Below, piece after piece: positions 44,355 to 54,897 of a DNA stretch of 64,000 bases. Source of the DNA: Clostridiales bacterium (GTDB taxonomy: Bacteria > Bacillota > Clostridia > Saccharofermentanales > Saccharofermentanaceae); assembly GCA_017551865.1 (NCBI GenBank), contig JAFZKB010000030.1, forward strand, positions 62,001-126,000. The letters run 5' to 3'. The stretch's first letter is position 1, and every line of letters begins with the position of its first letter. The notes beneath the pieces are model-generated. The model had not been told where the DNA came from, did not search any database, and saw only the letters and a list, made by a program, of their open reading frames with translations. Position numbers and translations under genes: made by a program.

Positions 44355-44392
44355 AAAGGAGTGTCAGTTGACACTCCTTCTTCTTTTTCTTC
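44353..44392. terminator. bidirectional terminator between MATE 2 and rsfS
   Basis: GGAGTGTCA (44358-44366) pairs with TGACACTCC (44369-44377). A-run 44353-44357 and the T-rich tract after 44377 let it end both the plus-strand MATE transcript and the minus-strand rsfS transcript. Confidence 0.8.
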
Positions 44393-44404
44393 GTTTTTTC
44401 GATC

Positions 44405-44743
44405 TTATCCTTCGACCTTCTTCATCGCCCAGAGCTTTTCGAGGTTATAGTTCGAACGCTCTTCAGGATGGAAGACATGTACGACGACGTCCTTATAGTC
44501 GAGGAGGATCCAGCGGCCGGACTCTCTGCCTTCGATGTGGTCAGGAGTAATCTCATAGTCGCGCTTTAACATATACTCGACTTCGTCCGCCAGCGCCTTG
44601 ATGTGTGTGGACGAGGTACCGGAGCAGATCACGAAATAGTCTGCCAGCACGGTCTTTTCAGCTACAGGGATCAGTTCGATGTCTACGCCTTTTTTGTTCT
44701 CCAGGATCTCTACGATCTTATCCGCCAGTTCTTTGATCTCCAT
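44405..44743 (-). CDS. rsfS: ribosome silencing factor RsfS
   Basis: The 112-residue protein belongs to the RsfS/YbeB/Iojap family, which binds ribosomal protein L14 and keeps the 30S and 50S subunits apart when nutrients are scarce. The conserved stretches DYFVICSGTSSTHIKAL, GRWILLDYKDVVVHVF and NLEKLW are all present, and the length is typical. The chosen ATG at 44743 is 6 bases after GGAGG; an ATG two codons earlier touches that site. It lies downstream of nadD-yqeK, the usual order in Firmicutes. Confidence 0.96.
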   Translation of the reverse strand: MEIKELADKIVEILENKKGVDIELIPVAEKTVLADYFVICSGTSSTHIKALADEVEYMLKRDYEITPDHIEGRESGRWILLDYKDVVVHVFHPEERSNYNLEKLWAMKKVEG

Positions 44744-44811
44744 CTTCATCCTCCGAAGTGATTATTATAGTTTTATTATACACATTTTTCTTTTTTCGCA
44801 AGAAGGTCTTC

Positions 44812-45996
44812 TTATTTTCTGTGCTCGAGAAGATACTTTAGGGACTTTTTGGTGTCCTCGTGGATCTCCTGCCCTTTGGCCCCAAAGCTCTCCCTGATCG
44901 CGCAGTAGCACTCGATGAGCGCGCCGTCTAAGTCTGTCTCGGCAAGGCGCCTGATCTCGGTAAGATCATCATAATGACGCGCCGGCTCGACCTTATCTGC
45001 CAGATAGACAATCTTGTCGGTCATGGTCATGACTTCTCTTCCGATCGTATGGAACTGGATCGCATCGAGAACTTCCTGATCTTCCACGCCGTAGTGCTCC
45101 TTCGCATAGACGGCACCGGCCGGAGAATGCAATATCTGTTTTCCCGGGATATATCCGTGGATGATCTTCGCCGAAAGCGCGATCTGCTCGTCCTCGGGAA
45201 GTTCCTTGGCACAGTCGTGAAGGAGCGCAGCCAGTGCACACTTATCGGGATCCGCACCGAATCTTATGGCATATCTTGTGGCGAGCACGCAGACATTGAT
45301 GCTGTGAAGAAGTCTCTTCCCGCTCATCTCATGGAAAAGCGTGAAGCAGTGCTTCATTAAGGTCTTATACATCTCGTCTGAGACGTGTACGAGCGGAGAA
45401 TCCTCACAATAAAGGCCGTGGGTTTCGATGAATGTCTTGACCGCCTCCGGCACGTTATCGAACTTTCCGTCGGATCTTAATTTACTGCTGGCGACCTCAA
45501 CGCCTTCGATTTTAAAGAACTTGACCTTGGTATCGAAGACTTCCTCGAGGTGGGATGCTTCGTTTCTTGCCTGTCCCTCGTCGATCCCGGGACGAAGCGC
45601 ACATAGAAGTGTCGCCTGCTCTAAGATCTCCTTCGGCTTATACCAGGACTCAAACTCGAAAAGGATGTCCGAGCCGCACATTAAGAAGAGCTCGTCTTTT
45701 TCGGATACGACTTTCTTTTTTCGGAGATTCTTTAACGTGGTCACCGTATAGCTCGGCTCGCCGAAGACCTGCTCGATGTCGCTGACCTCGCAGTTCGGCT
45801 CGTCTTTTAAAGCGGCCTTGACCATATAGTAGCGGTAAGGAGAAAGCGTGACTTTCCGCGCGGGCTTAAAGGGCGGCATGCCTGTAGGGATCACGATGAC
45901 GCGGTCGACTTTTTTACTTGCCAGAGCACCTCGGATCATGGAAAGGTGTCCGTTGTGAAATGGGTCGAATGCTCCGCCGTAAATGCCGATCTTCAA
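44812..45996 (-). CDS. nadD: NadD-YqeK fusion: nicotinate-nucleotide adenylyltransferase and HD-domain Ap4A hydrolase
   Basis: This 394-residue protein joins two enzymes that are usually separate. Residues 1-197 are NadD: GGAFDPFHNGHL is the nucleotidyltransferase HxGH signature and IEGVEVASSKLR holds the SxxIR/SSxLR motif. It makes deamido-NAD from nicotinate mononucleotide. Residues about 205-394 are YqeK, an HD phosphohydrolase that splits diadenosine tetraphosphate symmetrically; the HD pair is in LLHDCAKEL and the upstream His in LLHSINV. The fusion is known from several Clostridia. It precedes rsfS, 68 bases away. Confidence 0.95.
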   Translation of the reverse strand: MKIGIYGGAFDPFHNGHLSMIRGALASKKVDRVIVIPTGMPPFKPARKVTLSPYRYYMVKAALKDEPNCEVSDIEQVFGEPSYTVTTLKNLRKKKVVSEKDELFLMCGSDILFEFESWYKPKEILEQATLLCALRPGIDEGQARNEASHLEEVFDTKVKFFKIEGVEVASSKLRSDGKFDNVPEAVKTFIETHGLYCEDSPLVHVSDEMYKTLMKHCFTLFHEMSGKRLLHSINVCVLATRYAIRFGADPDKCALAALLHDCAKELPEDEQIALSAKIIHGYIPGKQILHSPAGAVYAKEHYGVEDQEVLDAIQFHTIGREVMTMTDKIVYLADKVEPARHYDDLTEIRRLAETDLDGALIECYCAIRESFGAKGQEIHEDTKKSLKYLLEHRK

Positions 45997-46027
45997 GGTC
46001 GTTTCTCCTTCTTTTTCTCTATTTGAA

Positions 46028-46051
46028 AAGGACTTCTGATTCGAAGTCCTT
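46028..46051 (-). terminator. probable terminator after the zinc-ribbon/Tim44-like gene
   Basis: AAGGACTTC (46028-46036) pairs with GAAGTCCTT (46043-46051). Read on the minus strand the stem is followed by a short TTTC run. It lies between the stop of the gene at 46112 and the start of nadD-yqeK. Confidence 0.55.
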
Positions 46052-46111
46052 ATTCATTATACTACTTTTCTTAATCCCCGAAAGGACGCGATGGTATAAA
46101 GTCCTTCTTCC

Positions 46112-47719
46112 TTAGCCCATCGCCTGATAAAAGCGGATCGCCCAGTCGTATTCCGCAAGGCGTCTTGCGTGTCCGCAGTAGTTACAGGTTCTTCCGGCAA
46201 GAAGCGACATCGGCGCACCGCACTGCCGGCAGTTGGTAAAGGCCGGGGCACAGACCGCCTGGGACTTGCAGGCGCTGTCTTTTACGAGGATCATGCGCAC
46301 CGTTTCTTTTCTCTTTTTCACTTTCCCATTCACTTCACAAAATAGCGTCAGACGGACAGCAACGTGCATTTCCTGAATATACTCATTGACCTGATAGCCC
46401 GTAAGCTGAATGAGCTCGATCTGCATGTCAAAGATCCGCTGGTAGGACGGAATATATTGGGCCACCTGCTGTTCGGCCGTCTGGCTCTCGACAAAGGACG
46501 CCGCATCCGCCGGGCCTCTTGCGTAGTGGATGACCGCAAGCTTGTTCTGAAGGCTCGAGCAGAATCCGTTCATGGAGAAAAGCGGGTCGTGCTGGCGGAT
46601 CATGGTCTCCCAGCGCTTATTGGTCATGTTCTGCTTTTCCATCTTCTTGATCATGGATTTCCCCATGAAGCGGAAAGAGGCGAATGCCTGTATGATCGGA
46701 AATCCGATCGTGAGGAAAAACATTTCGCCCATGAAGATGAAAAGCGGCGTGATCACGAGGGCAGCCATCATGACACCGGCGATACCGACCATCGGGCCGT
46801 AGCCCGTTTCTTTGGATGCGTTGATGGCGCTTAAGATCGTGACGATGATAAATGTCGGAACCCCGACGATCAGGGCAACGAGCGGGATGAACTTGCTTCT
46901 TCTTTCCCGGTATTTAGCGTACTCAACGTCGCAGTCGTGCTTAAGGCCGAAATCCGAAACACGGTTATCGAGATCCTCGACCGTGAATTTCGTACCGCAG
47001 TAATCGCATCCGTCGATCAGGTCTTCTCTCGAGGAAGGGCTTCCGCAGTTCGGGCAGATCACCTGAGTACTCGACTTGAATTCGGTCCCGAGGATCCGGT
47101 AATCGGCCGTCTCGACGCTCTTTCTCGTATAGAGTTTCTTGCCGTTGGTTTTTTTGAATTCCTGCTTGGCCTGGATCGTCTCGGCGACTTCCGTGATCTT
47201 ATACTTTCCGTCAAAATACGTATTTTCACGGATCGGCGCCATACTGCCGTAGCCAAGTCGTTCGGAGGAGAACTTAAGGCTTAAGCCCTTTTGGTCGAGC
47301 CTTGCTTTTTGAAGCGAAAGGATATGCCAGTACATCTGGGTCGCATCCTTCTGAAGCGCATCGTTTTCAACAATTCCCGGGTGATCGAAGAAAGAAGCAT
47401 AGTCATTTCGGAAGGACCGGATGAGTTTTCCCATCTCGGTCGTATCTTCCTTGATCAGGAAAAAGTCCGGGCAGACCTCGGAGCGAAGCTCTTTTGCGAT
47501 CTTAAACTTATCCCTGCTCTTTTTGTACTTATCAATAAAGATCGATCCGTGATAGATGATAAGCACGATACCGCCGACGATCACGCAGGCACCGGCGATG
47601 TAAGCGCCTACCCTGTCGCCCTGCGCATATTGCGGATCGGTTGCGCCGATTTCGATCACGCCCAGGCCAAAGAAGATCATGAAAAAACCTAGTAATGCCA
47701 GCAAAATCCTCTTGATCAT
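46112..47719 (-). CDS. membrane protein with two zinc ribbons and a Tim44-like domain
   Basis: The 535-residue protein has membrane segments at about 5-25, 40-60, 277-300 and 310-345. A first zinc ribbon (CPNCG at 222-226, CDYCG at 238-242) and a second (CRQCG at 497-501, CNYCG at 513-517) flank the Tim44-like domain (about 377-480), recognised by HDPLFSMNGFCSSLQNKL. It is homologous in plan to the protein encoded at 49242-50546. Tim44-like domains bind membranes or membrane proteins. Neighbouring genes give no clue to its job. GGAGG precedes the ATG. Confidence 0.8.
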   Translation of the reverse strand: MIKRILLALLGFFMIFFGLGVIEIGATDPQYAQGDRVGAYIAGACVIVGGIVLIIYHGSIFIDKYKKSRDKFKIAKELRSEVCPDFFLIKEDTTEMGKLIRSFRNDYASFFDHPGIVENDALQKDATQMYWHILSLQKARLDQKGLSLKFSSERLGYGSMAPIRENTYFDGKYKITEVAETIQAKQEFKKTNGKKLYTRKSVETADYRILGTEFKSSTQVICPNCGSPSSREDLIDGCDYCGTKFTVEDLDNRVSDFGLKHDCDVEYAKYRERRSKFIPLVALIVGVPTFIIVTILSAINASKETGYGPMVGIAGVMMAALVITPLFIFMGEMFFLTIGFPIIQAFASFRFMGKSMIKKMEKQNMTNKRWETMIRQHDPLFSMNGFCSSLQNKLAVIHYARGPADAASFVESQTAEQQVAQYIPSYQRIFDMQIELIQLTGYQVNEYIQEMHVAVRLTLFCEVNGKVKKRKETVRMILVKDSACKSQAVCAPAFTNCRQCGAPMSLLAGRTCNYCGHARRLAEYDWAIRFYQAMG

Positions 47720-47736
47720 AAATGTCCTCCGTTACT

Positions 47737-47769
47737 CCCGAAAAAGGGGGCTCTCCCCTTTATTTCGGG
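47737..47769 (-). terminator. terminator after purD
   Basis: AAGGGG and CCCCTT form the inner stem of a nested hairpin bracketed by CCCGAAA and TTTCGGG. On the minus strand the C-rich arm is followed by TTTTT. It ends the purD transcript 70 bases past the stop and sits just before the ribosome binding site of the next gene. Confidence 0.65.
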
Positions 47770-47840
47770 ATATGCGATGTTTCGCAGGTCAAGGATGTTT
47801 CTTCTTTGTGTTTTTGAAATAGGTCTTCTTTATATGTTAC

Positions 47841-49094
47841 TTAGTTCAGTGTTCTTCCGATATCTGTTCTGTAGTGTGCTTTTTCAAAAGAGATCTTCTT
47901 TACGCCTTCGTATGCGGAATCGATCGCTTCGTCCATCGTCGCACCGTCTGCATATACGCAAAGGACACGTCCGCCAGATGTCACGAGTTTTCCGTCCTTC
48001 AGAGCAGTACCGGCCTGGAATACGATATGTCCGCACTCCTTGATACCGGTGATCTCATAACCCTTATCGTACTTTTCCGGATATCCGCCGCTAGCCATAA
48101 CAACAACGCAGGAACAACCCGGCTTCCACTTAAGATCTACCTGATCGAGGGTTCCGTCGATGCATGCATCCACGAGCTCCATGAGGTCGTTTTCCATACG
48201 AGGCAGGATCGCCTGGCATTCCGGATCTCCGAAACGTGCATTGTACTCGATGACCTTGGCACCATCTTTCGTGAGCATCAGGCCATAGTAGATGACGCCC
48301 TTGAACGGACGGCCTTCTTCAGCCAGTGCCTTGATCGTCGGCTCCACGATCGTATCGTAGATCTTCTTTTCCTCTTCTTCCGTAAGATCCGCACCCGGTG
48401 TTACAGCACCCATGCCGCCGGTATTTAATCCTTCGTCATGGTCATAGGCACGCTTATGGTCACGGGATGTGATCATCGGGATAACGGTCTTTCCGTCTGC
48501 AAATGCAAGGAGCGTCATTTCCGGACCGACCATGCATTCTTCAATAACAACTGTGCTGCCGGACTTTCCGAAAACACCGTCGCTCATCATGGAGATAACG
48601 GCTTTCTTTGCTTCGTCAAGTGTCTGGGCGATGATAACGCCTTTTCCGAGGGCAAGACCGTCCGCCTTGATGACGATCGGCATCTCCTGTGTCTCAAGAT
48701 ATGCGAGTGCTTCGTCCTGATTCGTGAAGGTCTGGTACTTCGCAGTCGGGATATTATATTTCTTCATCAGTTCCTTGGAAAATGCCTTCGAAGCTTCGAC
48801 GATCGCCGCATTCTTATGCGGACCGAAAGCACGGATACCGGCTTCTTCCATCGCATCGACCATACCCAGGGCAAGCGGATCATCCGGTGCTACGAATACG
48901 AGATCGAACTGTTCTTTCTTCGCATATTCCACCATTGCCGGAACATCTGTCGCCTTGATCGGTACACAGGTCGCTATCTCCGCGATACCGCCGTTACCCG
49001 GTGCACAGAAAAGCTCCGTTACTCTCGGGCTCTGCTTCAGTTTCCAACAAATTGCATGTTCACGGCCACCGCCGCCGACTACCAGTACTTTCAT
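47841..49094 (-). CDS. purD: phosphoribosylamine--glycine ligase
   Basis: PurD is an ATP-grasp ligase that joins phosphoribosylamine and glycine in the second step of purine synthesis. The 417-residue protein shows the N-terminal signature VLVVGGGGREHA, the ATP-grasp phosphate loop KADGLALGKGV, the metal-binding NARFGDPE and the C-terminal segment GGRVL. Length and motif order are normal. The other pur genes lie 1.6 kb away on the same strand, separated by an unrelated membrane protein gene and a terminator, so purD has its own promoter. CGGAGG precedes the ATG. Confidence 0.97.
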   Translation of the reverse strand: MKVLVVGGGGREHAICWKLKQSPRVTELFCAPGNGGIAEIATCVPIKATDVPAMVEYAKKEQFDLVFVAPDDPLALGMVDAMEEAGIRAFGPHKNAAIVEASKAFSKELMKKYNIPTAKYQTFTNQDEALAYLETQEMPIVIKADGLALGKGVIIAQTLDEAKKAVISMMSDGVFGKSGSTVVIEECMVGPEMTLLAFADGKTVIPMITSRDHKRAYDHDEGLNTGGMGAVTPGADLTEEEEKKIYDTIVEPTIKALAEEGRPFKGVIYYGLMLTKDGAKVIEYNARFGDPECQAILPRMENDLMELVDACIDGTLDQVDLKWKPGCSCVVVMASGGYPEKYDKGYEITGIKECGHIVFQAGTALKDGKLVTSGGRVLCVYADGATMDEAIDSAYEGVKKISFEKAHYRTDIGRTLN

Positions 49095-49126
49095 GAATTA
49101 CCTCCGGGTATTGTTACTTCTCATCC

Positions 49127-49169
49127 GGCATGAATACAAAACGTGCGTTCATGCCCGAGTGATATTATA
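49127..49169 (-). promoter_or_regulatory. purD promoter -10 and leader hairpin
   Basis: On the minus strand TATAAT (49164-49169) is followed by a perfect leader hairpin, GGCATGAA (49148-49155) with TTCATGCC (49127-49134). The hairpin lies between the likely start site and the purD ribosome binding site, so it could tune expression. No -35 is convincing and no purine riboswitch is visible. Confidence 0.5.
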
Positions 49170-49241
49170 ACAAATCACAGGCAAAAACGCACGAAATGTA
49201 CTGTCTTTCCGACAATGACCATGCTTGTCTTCCAGAGGGGA

Positions 49242-50546
49242 TCACCACTTGTTCTGCGGGGCTGTTTCCACACAGATGATCTGGTTGACGACCCAGTTGT
49301 CCTCGATCAGGTGATACTCCGAACCGCAGTACGGACAGGTGTGGACATGGATCGCATCAAAAGAGCCGCCGCACTTTTTACAGTTGACTGCATGGATCGT
49401 AAAGCCGAAGTCCTCCTCCTTCACTTTCTTGGCGAGGATCATGCTGAAGACCTGCTTTTTGAAATCCACCATAATTCCATCCTGATAGTAGGCACATACC
49501 ACATACGCTTTTACACTGACGCGTAGTATACCCTCGATGACACTGCTGCCGACATATTCCACGGCACCGCGATACTCGACATCCACGATATTGTCCATGA
49601 ATCGGAGGTCATCCTTTCCGTCATAGATCGTAAGGCTTTCTCTGTTATCCGAGAACACGATGCCACGAAGAAGCGACATGACCTTCTCCTCGAAGTACTC
49701 ATACGAAAAATCCGGCACATATCTTTTGAGGTCATTCTCCATTTTCGTTTTCGTGGCGGCCGCGGCCTTAACATCCAGCACTTCATTGTTCTGCGCCACT
49801 TTCTTGGCAGCCAGTGCCGGTCCGAGCATCAGATTAAACATAACAAACGTAAAGAGCAGAAGTCCCCCGCCGAAGATCAGCATCGCAAAGAGGCACATGG
49901 CGATGGCTTGGCCGATCCCGAAACCCTGTTCCTGTGAGATCGAAATTCCTGCCACCAGTCCCAGTATCGCACCGAAGATCCCGAAATACAGAAACCCGAA
50001 TTTCAAAACACCCTTATAGACTTTTTTACTTAGAACTGTAGGTCTTGTATAGTACCCGGAAATACATGGATAGTTTTGCTGCATCTCATATGTCGTCCCG
50101 CACATCGGACATCCCGAAGTAAACTTCGCAAGAATATCTGTGTGCCCGCAGTTTTTACAGGTGTATCTTTCCTGACCGAGAGACTGGATCTGACCCGGAA
50201 TCTGCGCCTGTCCTTGCTTATCAAGGATGCCCATATAGAGCGTCTCTTCAGCAAGATCCGAGCGCGATATGCGCTTACCGTCTTTATAAAAATCCGTCTC
50301 GTAGTTGCAGCGGTTTGAAGTGACCGTATAGGTATACGGAAGTTTCACAAACTGTCTGGTCCTGGCGTTCTCGGAACCGGTCTTTTCAAACTTTTTCACC
50401 ATTGTGAGGCCGAGCTTGCTGACTCTGTTTCTCTGGCTTTCCAGACCGAATCTTAAGTCCGCCGAAGATTGTTCGGGAAAAGCACCGCCCTGGTAAAACG
50501 CCGCCAGTTCATCTGTATACTTCTTTCTGATATTTGAAAAATCCAT
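49242..50546 (-). CDS. membrane protein with two zinc ribbons and a Tim44-like domain (paralogue)
   Basis: This protein has 434 residues. The order matches its paralogue at 46112: a soluble N-terminus, zinc ribbon (CKNCG at 130-134, CPMCG at 146-150), two membrane segments (about 180-203 and 212-240), a Tim44-like domain (about 277-385, starting PDFSYEYFEEKVMSLLR) and a C-terminal zinc ribbon (CKKCG, CPYCG at about 389-408). It lacks the N-terminal membrane pair of the other. The gene stands between purH and purD, with its own extended -10 and terminator. Function unknown. Confidence 0.8.
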   Translation of the reverse strand: MDFSNIRKKYTDELAAFYQGGAFPEQSSADLRFGLESQRNRVSKLGLTMVKKFEKTGSENARTRQFVKLPYTYTVTSNRCNYETDFYKDGKRISRSDLAEETLYMGILDKQGQAQIPGQIQSLGQERYTCKNCGHTDILAKFTSGCPMCGTTYEMQQNYPCISGYYTRPTVLSKKVYKGVLKFGFLYFGIFGAILGLVAGISISQEQGFGIGQAIAMCLFAMLIFGGGLLLFTFVMFNLMLGPALAAKKVAQNNEVLDVKAAAATKTKMENDLKRYVPDFSYEYFEEKVMSLLRGIVFSDNRESLTIYDGKDDLRFMDNIVDVEYRGAVEYVGSSVIEGILRVSVKAYVVCAYYQDGIMVDFKKQVFSMILAKKVKEEDFGFTIHAVNCKKCGGSFDAIHVHTCPYCGSEYHLIEDNWVVNQIICVETAPQNKW

Positions 50547-50579
50547 TCTCCTTCTCCCCTTTCATTTTCAAACATCGTT

Positions 50580-50588
50580 ATTATACCA
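50580..50588 (-). promoter_or_regulatory. extended -10 promoter before the Tim44-like gene
   Basis: On the minus strand TGG precedes TATAAT (50580-50585), 34 bases before the ATG. It lies just after the purH terminator, so this gene is transcribed independently of the pur operon. Confidence 0.55.
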
Positions 50589-50612
50589 TTGTCCTAAAAA
50601 ATCTTTACCATA

Positions 50613-50652
50613 GAAAAAGAGCCCCGGGAGGATCATAATTCCGCCCGGGGCT
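50613..50652 (-). terminator. terminator of the purE-F-N-H operon
   Basis: AGCCCCGGG (50620-50628) pairs with CCCGGGGCT (50644-50652). On the minus strand the stem is followed by TCTTTTTC. It is 25 bases past the purH stop. Confidence 0.85.
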
Positions 50653-50677
50653 GCAAATGAAACATTTTAATTGCAAA

Positions 50678-52222
<1,545 letters not shown>

Positions 52223-52242
52223 AAAAACACCCTTTCCGAGTC

Positions 52243-52860
52243 TTAAGGCTTGACTCTGACCAAATTGTTAACTACTTCGATCTTACCGTCAGCGATGAGC
52301 TGGATCGCCTTCGGGAGGATGACCTGTTCACATTCCACCATGATACGCTTCTGCAAGCTTTCCGGTGTGTCGTCCGGGAGCACATCCACCGCTTTCTGGA
52401 GGATGATTGGTCCCTCGTCGTAATGTTCATTTACAAAATGCACCGTGGCGCCGGAGACTTTCACTCCTTTGGCCAGCACCGCTTCGTGCGGGCGGATGCC
52501 GTACATCCCCTGTCCGCAGAAGGAAGGGATCAGCGCCGGGTGAATATTGATAATGCGGTTGGCGTAAGCTTTTACCGTCTTCGGCCCGAGCATCGAAAGG
52601 AATCCCGCGAGGACCACGAGGTCAACGCCCAGAGAGTTGAGCTCTGTAAGGGTCGCATCGTCGTATTCATCTCCCAAAGCCTTCTTTGAGATGACTTTGC
52701 TTGGAATGCCTGCTTTCTTCGCTCTTTCGATGGCAAAAGCCTTATCGTTGCTGGCGATGACTTCGGAGATCTCCACATTTCTGATCTCTCCGCTTTCGAT
52801 CTTATCGATGATTGCCTGAAGGTTCGTGCCTCCGCCGCTCACAAATACTGCAATCTTCAT
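52243..52860 (-). CDS. purN: phosphoribosylglycinamide formyltransferase
   Basis: PurN transfers a formyl group from 10-formyl-tetrahydrofolate to glycinamide ribonucleotide. The 205-residue protein has the start VSGGGTNLQAI and the catalytic Asn/His stretch RIINIHPALIPSF. The catalytic Asp lies in VHFVNEHYDEGPII. All are intact. It follows purF after a 65-base gap and precedes purH by 20 bases. Length is normal for the family. Confidence 0.97.
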   Translation of the reverse strand: MKIAVFVSGGGTNLQAIIDKIESGEIRNVEISEVIASNDKAFAIERAKKAGIPSKVISKKALGDEYDDATLTELNSLGVDLVVLAGFLSMLGPKTVKAYANRIINIHPALIPSFCGQGMYGIRPHEAVLAKGVKVSGATVHFVNEHYDEGPIILQKAVDVLPDDTPESLQKRIMVECEQVILPKAIQLIADGKIEVVNNLVRVKP

Positions 52861-52925
52861 GCTGTTCCTTTCTTCGGCCCGCGTTTTTCCGCGAAACCGC
52901 AGATCTTATTCTTCGTGGATCTCAC

Positions 52926-54350
52926 TTAGATCTTGTGAGGAGAATCTTCTCCGACTTCCTTCGGAACACCTGCCGGGAAGATACCGTCAAAGCATGCGGC
53001 ACAGTGTCCGCAAAGTGCACCCTCTGTCGAGGCACGGAGTCCCTCGAGGCTGACATAGCCGAGAGAATCAGCACCGAGCATATCGCGGATCTCCTCAACG
53101 CTCATGGAACGGGCCGGGAGCATATCTGCCTCGGAGGCCGATACACCATAGTAGCACGGATATTTTACCGGCGGAGAAGCAACACGGAGGTGTACTTCTT
53201 TCGCTCCTTCCTCACGCAGGAAGGAGATGATGTGTTTGGTCGTGGTACCACGGACGACAGAGTCGTCGACGATCACGATTTTCTTATCTTTTACAGCCGT
53301 CTTTAAGACAGAGAACTTAAGTCTTACAGCCATCTCACGGGCCGCCTGTGTACCTTCAATGAAGGTTCTTCCGACATAACGGTTTTTGAGGAGAGCCTGA
53401 CCGTACGGGATACCGCTCTCAAAAGCATAACCGATCGCCGCGGCGATACCGGAGTCCGGAGCTGCAACTACGAGGTCTGCATCGCAGGGATTCTCACGGG
53501 CAAGTGCGCGTCCGGTCTGGACGCGGGACTCATATACGCTCGTTCCGTCGATGAAGCTGTCCGGTCTTGCCAGATATACGAATTCGAAAATACAGAGTTT
53601 ACCGTTCTTATGTGCATCACACTCCGGAACAGTAAAGATGGAAGAATAGCCATCTTCCGTGATCGTGATGATCTCACCCGGCAGTACGTCACGGATGGTC
53701 TCGGCGCCGATCGCGTCAAATGCGCAGTTCTCGGAAGCGAGAAGGTACATATCGTCTTTCTTGCCGAGGACCAGCGGACGAAGTCCGAGCGGGTCTCTTA
53801 CACCGATGATACGGTCTTCGCTCATCAGAAGGATCGCATATGCGCCCTTGATCTCACCCATCATCTTCTGGATCGCGCCCTCAAGAGAATCCGTGGAGAC
53901 ACGGTTTCTCGCAAGAAGCGAAAGCAGGACTTCAAAGTCTGCCGTGGTCTGGAAGATCGCACCGATCTCCTTTAAAGAATCACGAAGCTCGTCCGCGTTC
54001 AGGATCGATCCGTTGATCGAGATCGCCAGCTGTCCGCTGTGGGACTTGATCTGCATCGGCTGGACCACATCGTAACCGGACTCATTCGGAGCCGGAGTTC
54101 TTACGTGGCCGATGGCCGCATGTCCGGTCAGTGTACCGAGGTGCAGATCGTCGAAAACGTCTGCGACCAGGCCGCTTGCCTTGTGGCAAAGGAACTGCCC
54201 GTCGTGATTGACTACGATACCTGCCGAGGACTGACCTCTGTGCTGCAGTGAGAAAATACCGTAGTACGTGAGTTTGGAGATGTCGGGATTCGTCTTCTTC
54301 GTATCAAAGATACCGAAAACGCCGCATTCTTCCTGGATCTTTCTGCTCAT
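52926..54350 (-). CDS. purF: amidophosphoribosyltransferase
   Basis: PurF makes phosphoribosylamine from glutamine and PRPP, the committed step of purine synthesis. The 474-residue protein begins with an eight-residue propeptide whose removal exposes Cys9 in EECGVFG. The PRPP loop is VIVDDSVVRGTT. Iron-sulfur ligands of the Bacillus type are present: Cys in CIFEFVY, Cys in PCYYGVS and the pair in CGHCAAC. The glutaminase lining is unusual: GHVRTPAPNE replaces the usual GHVRYATAG, and INGSIL replaces HNGNL. The stop of purE lies 4 bases upstream. Confidence 0.97.
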   Translation of the reverse strand: MSRKIQEECGVFGIFDTKKTNPDISKLTYYGIFSLQHRGQSSAGIVVNHDGQFLCHKASGLVADVFDDLHLGTLTGHAAIGHVRTPAPNESGYDVVQPMQIKSHSGQLAISINGSILNADELRDSLKEIGAIFQTTADFEVLLSLLARNRVSTDSLEGAIQKMMGEIKGAYAILLMSEDRIIGVRDPLGLRPLVLGKKDDMYLLASENCAFDAIGAETIRDVLPGEIITITEDGYSSIFTVPECDAHKNGKLCIFEFVYLARPDSFIDGTSVYESRVQTGRALARENPCDADLVVAAPDSGIAAAIGYAFESGIPYGQALLKNRYVGRTFIEGTQAAREMAVRLKFSVLKTAVKDKKIVIVDDSVVRGTTTKHIISFLREEGAKEVHLRVASPPVKYPCYYGVSASEADMLPARSMSVEEIRDMLGADSLGYVSLEGLRASTEGALCGHCAACFDGIFPAGVPKEVGEDSPHKI

Positions 54351-54354
54351 ACCA

Positions 54355-54864
54355 TTACTCCCCCAGATTTGCTATTTTTTCCTGAAGGCGTGCATCTCTC
54401 TCCGCAACCGAAGAGGCGAGGCCTGCCTTATACTCTACCAGTTTCTGACTCAATGCTTCGTCACTTAACGCCAGCATCTGTGCCGCCAGAATCGCCGCAT
54501 TGGATCCGCCGTCGATCGCTACCGTCGCGACCGGGATCCCTGTCGGCATCTGAACGACTGCATAAAGCGCATCTACGCCGTGAAGCGCGCCACCCTTACA
54601 CGGTACGCCGATGACCGGAAGCACAGTATGTGCCGCGATCACGCCCGCGAGGTGTGCAGCAAGACCAGCCGCCGCGATGATCACGCTGTAGCCCTGGTCT
54701 TTTGCAGAAGATGCGATTTGACTTGCCAGATCCGGAGTTCTATGTGCGGAGCACACTTTTGCGTCAAAAGGAATGTCGAATTTCTTCAAGAGCTTGAAAC
54801 AGCCTTCCATTACCGGAAAATCCGAATCACTGCCCATTACGACCAATACTTTTCCTGATGCCAT
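54355..54864 (-). CDS. purE: N5-carboxyaminoimidazole ribonucleotide mutase
   Basis: PurE of class I rearranges N5-CAIR to CAIR. The 169-residue protein shows VVMGSDSDFPVM, the catalytic SAHRTP and IIAAAGLAAHLAGV. Class I enzymes normally work with PurK, which is not in this window. I took the ATG at 54864, 8 bases after GGAGG; the frame is open 30 codons further upstream but without a ribosome binding site and with a hydrophobic, non-homologous sequence. It is the first gene of the pur operon. Confidence 0.97.
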   Translation of the reverse strand: MASGKVLVVMGSDSDFPVMEGCFKLLKKFDIPFDAKVCSAHRTPDLASQIASSAKDQGYSVIIAAAGLAAHLAGVIAAHTVLPVIGVPCKGGALHGVDALYAVVQMPTGIPVATVAIDGGSNAAILAAQMLALSDEALSQKLVEYKAGLASSVAERDARLQEKIANLGE

Positions 54865-54897
54865 GTTGATTTCCTCCAATAAAAAAAGAACAGACCT

